Source: Chloroflexota bacterium
Lineage (GTDB): Bacteria; Chloroflexota; Dehalococcoidia; SM23-28-2; RBG-16-64-32
Direction: 5' to 3'
Length of the DNA stretch: 5,031 nt
NCBI GenBank assembly: GCA_022560365.1
Contig: JADFTG010000116.1
Location: 1-5,031, forward strand
The notes beneath the pieces are model-generated. The model was not told where the DNA came from, made no database searches, and saw nothing but the letters and a program-made list of their open reading frames with translations. Numbering within the stretch: the stretch's first letter is position 1; every line of letters starts with the position of its first letter. A program made the translations under genes and the position numbers. Shown here piece by piece: positions 1 through 5,031 of this stretch.

Positions 1-539
1 TCGTCCACCTGAACGTGAGCCGCCGATACCAGGCGAAGATCAGCCGGCACGCCAGCTCCTGAACCCAGATGAACCAGGTCGCCAGGCACTAACTGGACCG
101 CGTCGATCTCGAGCGTCCGGCCGCCTCGCTCGACCTGCGCGACATGCCGGACGAGTTTCTGCAACGCCTCGGCACTCGCACCGGCTCGGCCCTCCTGCAC
201 GGCGCCGATCAGCGCATTGAGGACGAGCACGACAGCGATGAACCCCGCGTCCAGCCGCTCCCCCATCCACAGCGATAGGGCGGCCGCTGCGAGAAGAAGG
301 TAGATTAGCGGGCTGCGGAACTGACGCAGCACGAGCTCGGGCCACGATGGCGGCTTCTGGCGAGGCAGATCGTTCCAGCCCCAGCGACGGCGGCGTTCCT
401 CGACATGCCCTTCCTCGAGCCCGCCAGATGGCGTACCCAGCCGCGCCAAGCAGCGGCTGGCCTCAAGAGCGTGCCAAGGTGTATCCTCGTCATCTTGTGC
501 AGTGGCATGACGTCGCTCGGCTACCGGGGTGCTCAGCAT
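1..539 (-). CDS. P2-type cation-transporting ATPase, N-terminal part (runs off left edge)
   Basis: This is the first 179 residues of a P-type ATPase, a membrane pump that uses ATP to move cations, probably calcium-type (P2) by its N-terminus. Residues about 21-60 match the cation-ATPase N-terminal domain (PWHAL..., then WGWNDLPRQKPP). Two hydrophobic helices follow at about 77-91 and 98-114 (M1 and M2, ending NALIGAVQEGRA), then the start of the actuator domain with VPGDLVHL at about 151-158 and VPADLRL at 164-170. The TGES loop, phosphorylated DKTGT and ATP-binding domain lie beyond the edge, so ion specificity cannot be read. The ATG at 539-537 is chosen because it overlaps the upstream kinase stop (ATGCTGA) and has a good ribosome site GAGGTGG six bases before it. 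The family call is firm; calcium rather than another cation is a guess. Confidence 0.9.
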   Translation of the reverse strand, partial: MLSTPVAERRHATAQDDEDTPWHALEASRCLARLGTPSGGLEEGHVEERRRRWGWNDLPRQKPPSWPELVLRQFRSPLIYLLLAAAALSLWMGERLDAGFIAVVLVLNALIGAVQEGRAGASAEALQKLVRHVAQVERGGRTLEIDAVQLVPGDLVHLGSGAGVPADLRLVSAAHVQVD

Positions 540-2101
540 GGTGCGCCACCTCGAATGAGATCCTGCGCCTCGCGCTCCACCGTCTCCAGCGGTCGACCGG
601 CATCCAGGATGGACCAGGCCGGTAGTTGATCGAGCCGCCGCGACTGAGCAGCCGCTACCCGGGCGTCAGCGTCCGAGGCATCGCCGCTTCGTGCGTTCAG
701 CCTGCGAATGCGATCATGCTCGTCGGCGGTCAGCCAGATGCCGGTCAGGCGCAAGCCATTCGCCGAAGCGAGCGCCTCGGCTGTCTTGCGTTCTGCATCG
801 TCGAGGAAAGCGGCATCGAGAATGACCGACGACCCGCGCCGCAGGTGAGCCTGCGCGAGGTCTTGAAGATGGTCGTAGACCGCTCGACTGGACTGCGGCG
901 TGTAGCTGCTCGCCGCCAGGCGCGTCTCGGGCGGCACGCCCGCTTTGCGCTTGCGCAGCACGTCGCTGCGCAGCACTCGGGCGCCGGGCGGCCCTCCGAT
1001 CATCGGCGCGATCCGCCCTGCCAGGGTCGACTTCCCCGTCCCTGAGGCGCCGCCGATCGCGATCAATCTAACGGGCGCTTCGACGAGCAGTTCGGACGCA
1101 AGGCGCAGATAGCCTAGTGCCTCCTGCTCATCGCCGGCTGCGGCCCGCACGTGCGCGCGGATCGTGGCGCGCATCGACATGAAGAGCGGGAAGAGCGCCC
1201 AACCGCTCTCGTCCTCTCCGGAGACATCGCAGTAGCGGTTGGCCAGCATGCTCGCGGCACGCGCGTCCCCCGCATGCAGGAGGTCCATGGCAAGAAAAGC
1301 TAGGTCGTAGAGAACGTCGGTGGTGGCGAGTTCGTCACTGAACTCCAGGCAATCGAAGAGAACGGGACGGCCTTCCAGCACCGCGATGTTGCCCCGATGC
1401 AGATCGCCATGGCCCCGGCGGACGCGTCCGCCACGCGCGCGCGCGTCCAGCAGCGCGGCGTGCCGGCGCAGTTCCTCGCGTTGTCTCGCCACGAGGCGTT
1501 CCAGGGTGCCGCTGGCGACATCAAGGCTTGCCTGCGCGAGGCTCACGGCGTTGCCGTCGAGTACCCGTGTCAGCCGTTCTGCGCCGCTGCCGGTTGCATG
1601 GGCGGCGGACGCATGGAAACCGGCGACCTCGTCCGCCATTGCCTGTACCAGTTCGGGCGAGAGGTCCCCCGCACGCGCGACGTCCGACAAGACCGCGCCG
1701 TCCGGAAACCGATGCATCTCCAGCACCCAGTCGATGGTCTCGCCGCTTCCATCGACGTTCAGATCGCCCGACACGTCTGCGGTGAGGCGATGAACAGCAA
1801 GGTAAAGTTCGGGTGCGGTCCTCCGGTTCAGCGCGAGTTCGCGTTCGAGCGCCTGCCGGCGGAGTTCGGGCGTCGAGAAATCGAGATATTCGTAGCGAAC
1901 CGGGCGTTTGAGCTTCCACGCGCGGTCCGCCGTAAGAAACACGTGAGCGGCATGGGTGTCCACGCGCTTCTGGACAGTCCCGAAAGCGCTGCCCTCCTCC
2001 AGTTTCCGAAGCATGGCTCCGGAGTTGATAAAGGAGATCGCGTCATCGGCAGGGCAGCTAGCCATTGGCAAAAGCTGCCCTTCGGCCACAGGCCCGGCCA
2101 T
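533..2101 (-). CDS. Fused APH-like kinase and P-loop (AAA_33-type) ATPase/kinase, substrate unknown
   Basis: A 522-residue two-domain protein of the type annotated as bifunctional aminoglycoside phosphotransferase/ATP-binding protein. The N-terminal half resembles APH/choline-kinase folds: WKLKRPV at 62-68 offers the ATP-contacting lysine, HGDLHRGN at 231-238 is the catalytic loop (Asp233, Asn238), and LFDCLEF at 248-254 holds the metal-binding Asp250. The C-terminal half is a P-loop kinase: GASGTGKST at 351-359 is Walker A, RSD at 378-380 and VILDA at 426-430 follow, and DASDAD at 474-479 lies in the lid region, as in AAA_33/gluconate-kinase-like proteins. No signal peptide or membrane helix, so cytoplasmic. 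Both active sites look intact. The start is uncertain: the ATG at 2101 has no clear ribosome site; the ATG at 2065 has GAAGGG upstream at a long spacing; both keep the conserved DDAISF region. It follows the GH130 gene by 21 bases. Resistance to aminoglycosides is not implied. Confidence 0.88.
   Translation of the reverse strand: MAGPVAEGQLLPMASCPADDAISFINSGAMLRKLEEGSAFGTVQKRVDTHAAHVFLTADRAWKLKRPVRYEYLDFSTPELRRQALERELALNRRTAPELYLAVHRLTADVSGDLNVDGSGETIDWVLEMHRFPDGAVLSDVARAGDLSPELVQAMADEVAGFHASAAHATGSGAERLTRVLDGNAVSLAQASLDVASGTLERLVARQREELRRHAALLDARARGGRVRRGHGDLHRGNIAVLEGRPVLFDCLEFSDELATTDVLYDLAFLAMDLLHAGDARAASMLANRYCDVSGEDESGWALFPLFMSMRATIRAHVRAAAGDEQEALGYLRLASELLVEAPVRLIAIGGASGTGKSTLAGRIAPMIGGPPGARVLRSDVLRKRKAGVPPETRLAASSYTPQSSRAVYDHLQDLAQAHLRRGSSVILDAAFLDDAERKTAEALASANGLRLTGIWLTADEHDRIRRLNARSGDASDADARVAAAQSRRLDQLPAWSILDAGRPLETVEREAQDLIRGGAPC
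546..552 (-). promoter_or_regulatory. Ribosome binding site of the P-type ATPase gene
   Basis: GAGGTGG on the minus strand lies six bases before the ATG at 539. It sits inside the last codons of the kinase-fusion gene. It is the clearest Shine-Dalgarno sequence in the window and fixes the ATPase start. Together with the ATGCTGA overlap it suggests translational coupling. Confidence 0.7.
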
Positions 2102-2122
2102 CCGTGATGGTACGGACCGGGC

Positions 2123-3433
2123 TCATGTCATGCGCCCGAGCAGGTCGCGCACGCTCAGGGTCGTCACCGTTGTATAGCGGTCGGCGACGCCGTGCGGGAG
2201 GATCAGCCAATCGCCGTGAACAAGCGCACCGCAGCTGTAGATGGCGTTGGGAACATAGCCGTCGCGGGTCTCGTCGGTGGCGACCACGAGCGGCTCGCGG
2301 GTGCGGCCGAGCAGCTTCGACGGATCATCGCGATCCAGCAGGCAAGCGCCCATTGCGTAGCTGCGGATCGGGCCAACGCCGTGCGTAACGACCAGCCATC
2401 CCTCCGGCAGTTCGATCGGCGGACCGCAGTTGCCAATCTGGACGAACTCCCACGGCCACCTCGGCCGGACGATGGCGTGCCCTGTGTCCCAGCGATACAG
2501 GTCGTTGGACGTCAGCAGCCAAATGTTTTCGTGATCCTGGCGGCCGAGCATGGCGAAGTAGCCGCCTACGCGGCTGGGAAAGAGTGCCATCCCCTTCGTG
2601 GCCGTGAAGCGACCCTGGAGAGGCGACAGGTCGAAGGTCTGGAAGTCGGTTGTCCGGAGCAGTTCCTGTCGGATCGTCTCACTGCCCACTCCCGTATAGG
2701 TCCCGAGGTAGGTCACGGCTCCGTCATCCTCGACGAACCGGGTGAGCCTGAGATCCTCGAGACCGTGCCGATGTCGGTAGCTGACGGGGAAGAGAACAAG
2801 CCTAGAAAGATCGTCCCGCATGCCGCACTCCAGTCTGAGACCGGGATCGTCGGCGGAGCCACCGGGAATGCGGCTCGACCGTGCCGAAACCAGCTGAGCA
2901 CGGGGTGGCGCGAGGCTCAGACGACCATCAGCCCGCACCAGCCCCTCACGAAAGGTGATGGAGGAGACATGACCCTCCCCCACGGCGCGCAGCGAGAGGA
3001 GAATGCGAAGGTCCCCCGGCGCAATACCGGCTTGGTTCGGGTGCGCGACGATGCTCGGGTTGAACAGCGCCGCAGCCTCGACCGCATACTCCTCCATCAA
3101 ATAGCCACCGATCAGCTGCATCTGGTCGGGCGTGACAAGGGCCGGACAGCCTTCGGGCGGCACCGTTTCGTGGAAGCGCCTCAGCAGCAGAAGCTCCACG
3201 TCCGCATGCCGCGCGTCCAATCGACGTCGGAGCTCCATAAGCTCGCGCCTGACAGCATCTTCACCGAGCGCGAGTACGCGGTCCACGACGACAGGGGTTC
3301 GGCTCTGCGGAACGTGATCGGTCGGGAACGGATTGTCCGCAGGCGTGAACGGCCGCAGCACGACACGGGTGGGGTCCGGGTGCAGGGTCGCCCGCTGCTG
3401 GCTGCCATCGAGTTCGGGATCCTGAAGACTCAC
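2123..3433 (-). CDS. GH130-family glycosidase / glycoside phosphorylase-like protein
   Basis: A 436-residue protein of the GH130 five-bladed beta-propeller family, whose known members phosphorolyse or hydrolyse beta-mannosides. Landmarks: HPDPTRVVLRPF at 18-29, EYAVEAAALFNPS at 115-127, SLRAVGEGHVSSITFREG at 147-164, GLEDLRLTRF at 224-233, KGMALFPSRVGGYFAMLGRQ at 280-299, QIGNCGPPIELPEGWLVVTHG at about 332-352, and VPNAIYSCGALVHGDWLILPHG at about 394-415. By comparison with characterised mannoside phosphorylases, Asp227 in the EDLRLT motif is the likely catalytic acid. No signal peptide, so probably cytoplasmic. The frame stays open to an ATG at 3574, but that extension is arginine-rich, unlike the family and overlaps the lipoprotein gene; the GTG at 3433, forming GTGA with the lipoprotein stop and placed just before the conserved N-terminus, is preferred. 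Ribosome site is weak (GGGCGGG four bases ahead). Phosphorylase versus hydrolase, and substrate, cannot be told. Confidence 0.88.
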   Translation of the reverse strand: MSLQDPELDGSQQRATLHPDPTRVVLRPFTPADNPFPTDHVPQSRTPVVVDRVLALGEDAVRRELMELRRRLDARHADVELLLLRRFHETVPPEGCPALVTPDQMQLIGGYLMEEYAVEAAALFNPSIVAHPNQAGIAPGDLRILLSLRAVGEGHVSSITFREGLVRADGRLSLAPPRAQLVSARSSRIPGGSADDPGLRLECGMRDDLSRLVLFPVSYRHRHGLEDLRLTRFVEDDGAVTYLGTYTGVGSETIRQELLRTTDFQTFDLSPLQGRFTATKGMALFPSRVGGYFAMLGRQDHENIWLLTSNDLYRWDTGHAIVRPRWPWEFVQIGNCGPPIELPEGWLVVTHGVGPIRSYAMGACLLDRDDPSKLLGRTREPLVVATDETRDGYVPNAIYSCGALVHGDWLILPHGVADRYTTVTTLSVRDLLGRMT

Positions 3434-3753
3434 GTACCCGCCCGGCTGACCACCAGTGCAGTGCCGCTCCGATCCACGGTGACGAGGTGCTGGGTGCCGT
3501 CGGTGCAGCGCGCGCGCCATTGCGGCCGGCCATCCTCGGCTCCGACACGCTCGGCCGCGTCCACGCCCTGGCACTCAAGACCGGCATCGCGGACGGCCCG
3601 GAAGAGCACGGCCCGCAGCTGAGCGTCCGGCAGCCCCAGCACTTCGGCCACATAGTCGACCGAGCTGTTGGAGCTCGCTGCCTCGTCCGATGCCGGCGCG
3701 CCGCAGGCCGCAAGTGCCAGAGGCAGAAGGTAGGTGACCGCCCTCATGAACAT
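3430..3753 (-). CDS. Small predicted lipoprotein of unknown function
   Basis: A 107-residue protein that I do not recognise as a named family. It starts with a short lipoprotein signal: a positive N-terminus (MFMR), a hydrophobic stretch VTYLLPLALAAC and a lipobox LAAC with Cys17 as the lipidated residue. Glycine follows the cysteine, so in the E. coli rule it would go to the outer membrane. A low-complexity Ser/Ala linker (about 21-31) leads to a compact domain of about 75 residues containing two more cysteines (Cys61 in GLECQ, Cys83 in RARCTDG) that could pair in the periplasm, and a strand-like end (HLVTVDRSGTALVVSR). The frame opens at an ATG at 3813, but that would put 20 polar residues before the signal; ATG 3753 or ATG 3747 gives a normal signal peptide. 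Ribosome site is weak. Its stop overlaps the GH130 GTG start. Gene reality is supported by signal, lipobox and overlap; function is unknown. Confidence 0.75.
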   Translation of the reverse strand: MFMRAVTYLLPLALAACGAPASDEAASSNSSVDYVAEVLGLPDAQLRAVLFRAVRDAGLECQGVDAAERVGAEDGRPQWRARCTDGTQHLVTVDRSGTALVVSRAGT

Positions 3754-3837
3754 GTCCCGCTTGTGATCTCGGGCGGAGACTAGAAGGACCCTGCACGCGT
3801 GCGACATCCGCAAAGGTACGGAGTTATGGGCCGCCGC
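3754..3837 (-). other. Intergenic spacer between phosphoketolase and lipoprotein genes
   Basis: An 84-base non-coding spacer, the longest in the window. I see no hairpin followed by a T-run, so no intrinsic terminator, and no convincing -35/-10 pair. It holds a perfect 10-base palindrome GCACGCGTGC at 3793-3802. Transcription may read through from the phosphoketolase gene, or an internal promoter of an unrecognised type may lie here. Confidence 0.5.
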
Positions 3838-5031
3838 TCAGCGCCTTGGATGATTGTCGACGTGATCCGAGTGACGTGCATCCGCCGGCCAGCACCAATC
3901 CCTGATCATTGGCATGTCATCGCCATGCTCGCAGACGTGGCGGCGGTGCCGGATCAGACAATCTCGGAACAGCTGGATCGCATGGGCGCTCGTCTGGGTC
4001 GCCTCCGGTACACGTTCGAGCACAGCGGTCGCGAGGCTGAAGCGGTCGAGCCTGTTGCGGACCAGCATGTCGAACGGCGTCGTGGTCGTGCCCTCCTCCC
4101 GAAAGCCGTGGACGTGCAGGTTGGCATGGTTGGTCCGCCGGTAAGCGAGCCGATGGATCAGCGAGGGATAGCCGTGAAAGGCGAAGATCACAGGCCGGTC
4201 GACCGTGAACAACGCGTCGAACTCGGAGTCGGGCAGCCCGTGCGGGTGTTCGCTGGGATGCTGTAGCGTCAGCAGGTCGACCACGTTGACGAGGCGCGTC
4301 TTCAGGTGTGGAGCGTGCTGGCGGAGCAGGTCGATTGCTGCCAGGGCTTCGATCGTAGGTACGTCTCCGGCGCAGGCGATGACCACGTCGGGTGCCTTTC
4401 CGGGCGCCTCGGTTCCGGCCCACGTCCAGATACCCGCACCGGCCGCGCAGTGAACCTCGGCATCTTCCGGGGACAGCCACTGCGGCGCCGGTTGTTTTCC
4501 AGCCACGATCACGTTGATCCGGTCATGTGTGCCGAGACAATGATTGACGGTCCTCAGCAGGCAGTTCGTGTCGGGTGGGAGGTAGATGCGAACGATGTCC
4601 GCCTTCTTGTTCACCACGAGGTCGAGGAAGCCGGGATCCTGATGGCTGAAGCCGTTATGGTCCTGTCGCCAGACGTGCGAGCTGAGCAGATAGTTGAACG
4701 ACGGCACCGGCCTGCGCCAATCGAGTTCGCTGGCGACCTTGAGCCACTTGGCATGCTGGTTGAACATCGAGCCGACGATATGGATGAACGCCTCGTAGCA
4801 GTTGAACACGCCGTGGCGTCCGGTGAGCGTGTAGCCCTCCAGCCATCCCTGGCAGAGGTGCTCGGAGAGAACCTCCATCACGCGTCCACCCTGGGCCAGG
4901 TGCTCGTCGCCTGGCTCGGTCGAGCCCATCCATGCACGATCGGTCACGGCGAAGAGGGCATCCAGGCGGTTGGAGCTTGTCTCATCCGGCCCCATCACCC
5001 GGAAGGTGCGGTGGTCGGCGTTGAGCCTCAT
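3838..5031 (-). CDS. xfp: Xylulose-5-phosphate/fructose-6-phosphate phosphoketolase, C-terminal half (runs off right edge)
   Basis: The last 397 residues of a phosphoketolase, about half of the usual 790 or so. The enzyme is cytoplasmic and thiamine-diphosphate dependent; it cleaves xylulose 5-phosphate (and often fructose 6-phosphate) with phosphate into acetyl phosphate and glyceraldehyde 3-phosphate (or erythrose 4-phosphate). Visible family blocks, numbered from the edge: [14 protein letters not shown] at 10-23, [21 protein letters not shown] at 54-74, in which Glu57 aligns with the glutamate that activates the thiamine cofactor, [10 protein letters not shown] at 88-97, [19 protein letters not shown] at 107-125, and a C-terminal XFP_C-type region ending [11 protein letters not shown] before a His/Asp/Arg-rich tail. 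The methionine at 5031 is internal to the family alignment, not the start. The cofactor-binding N-terminal half with the EGGELGY signature is outside. One substitution is noted: IVGSM where most members have IVDSM. Otherwise the reading frame is intact to its TGA at 3840-3838. Confidence 0.95.
   Translation of the reverse strand: MRLNADHRTFRVMGPDETSSNRLDALFAVTDRAWMGSTEPGDEHLAQGGRVMEVLSEHLCQGWLEGYTLTGRHGVFNCYEAFIHIVGSMFNQHAKWLKVASELDWRRPVPSFNYLLSSHVWRQDHNGFSHQDPGFLDLVVNKKADIVRIYLPPDTNCLLRTVNHCLGTHDRINVIVAGKQPAPQWLSPEDAEVHCAAGAGIWTWAGTEAPGKAPDVVIACAGDVPTIEALAAIDLLRQHAPHLKTRLVNVVDLLTLQHPSEHPHGLPDSEFDALFTVDRPVIFAFHGYPSLIHRLAYRRTNHANLHVHGFREEGTTTTPFDMLVRNRLDRFSLATAVLERVPEATQTSAHAIQLFRDCLIRHRRHVCEHGDDMPMIRDWCWPADARHSDHVDNHPRR

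Noticed and set aside
533..2101. Aminoglycoside resistance gene
   Set aside because: The APH-like fold is shared by many small-molecule kinases; the fusion to a P-loop kinase and the metabolic neighbourhood point to housekeeping or stress metabolism, with no sign of a resistance cassette or mobile element.
1397..2107. A 236-codon plus-strand frame opposite the kinase fusion
   Set aside because: No family motifs, fully contained against a well-supported gene; a shadow frame.
3434..3574. N-terminal extension of the GH130 frame to an ATG at 3574
   Set aside because: The extra 47 residues are Arg/His-rich, unlike the family, and overlap the lipoprotein gene in another frame. The GTG at 3433 fits the family N-terminus and overlaps the lipoprotein stop.
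2192..3622. A 476-codon open frame on the plus strand opposite the GH130 gene
   Set aside because: Its translation shows no recognisable domain and mirrors the GH130 coding strand; long antisense frames are common in GC-rich DNA with strong third-position bias. The minus-strand frame has clear family motifs.
3754..3813. Longer lipoprotein start at the ATG at 3813
   Set aside because: It would place 20 mostly polar and charged residues before the signal peptide; the ATGs at 3753 or 3747 give a normal lipoprotein signal.
3838..5031. Complete gene starting at the methionine at the right edge
   Set aside because: The residues from this Met onward match the middle of phosphoketolases, and the N-terminal cofactor-binding half is missing, so the gene simply continues beyond the window.

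Overview
The window is a GC-rich (roughly 63-65% by eye), densely coding stretch in which all five recognisable genes lie on the minus strand, so transcription runs from right to left. Protein similarity remembered from families, the high GC and the gene mix suggest a proteobacterium, most likely an alphaproteobacterium of the sphingomonad type. This is inference from character, not from a database search.

Layout in transcription order (right to left): (1) the C-terminal half of a xylulose-5-phosphate/fructose-6-phosphate phosphoketolase (3838-5031, N-terminus beyond the right edge); (2) an 84-base spacer, then a small lipoprotein of unknown function (3430-3753); (3) a GH130-family glycosidase/phosphorylase-like protein (2123-3433), whose GTG start overlaps the lipoprotein stop as GTGA; (4) after 21 bases, a two-domain protein with an aminoglycoside-phosphotransferase-like kinase half and a P-loop (AAA_33-type) kinase half (533-2101); (5) overlapping it by 7 bases, the N-terminal 179 residues of a P2-type cation-transporting ATPase (1-539, continuing beyond the left edge). 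There is no non-coding stretch longer than about 85 bases and no sign of RNA genes, CRISPR, insertion sequences or other mobile elements.

The tight spacing and overlaps make one operon, at least from the lipoprotein to the ATPase, very likely. Phosphoketolase splits sugar phosphates to acetyl phosphate, the GH130 protein probably handles a mannoside or related glycan, the kinase fusion may phosphorylate an unknown small molecule, and the P-type ATPase moves cations at ATP cost. A shared role in carbon/energy handling under stress or low oxygen is a reasonable inference, but no regulatory site for it is visible here because the upstream end of the operon lies outside the window.
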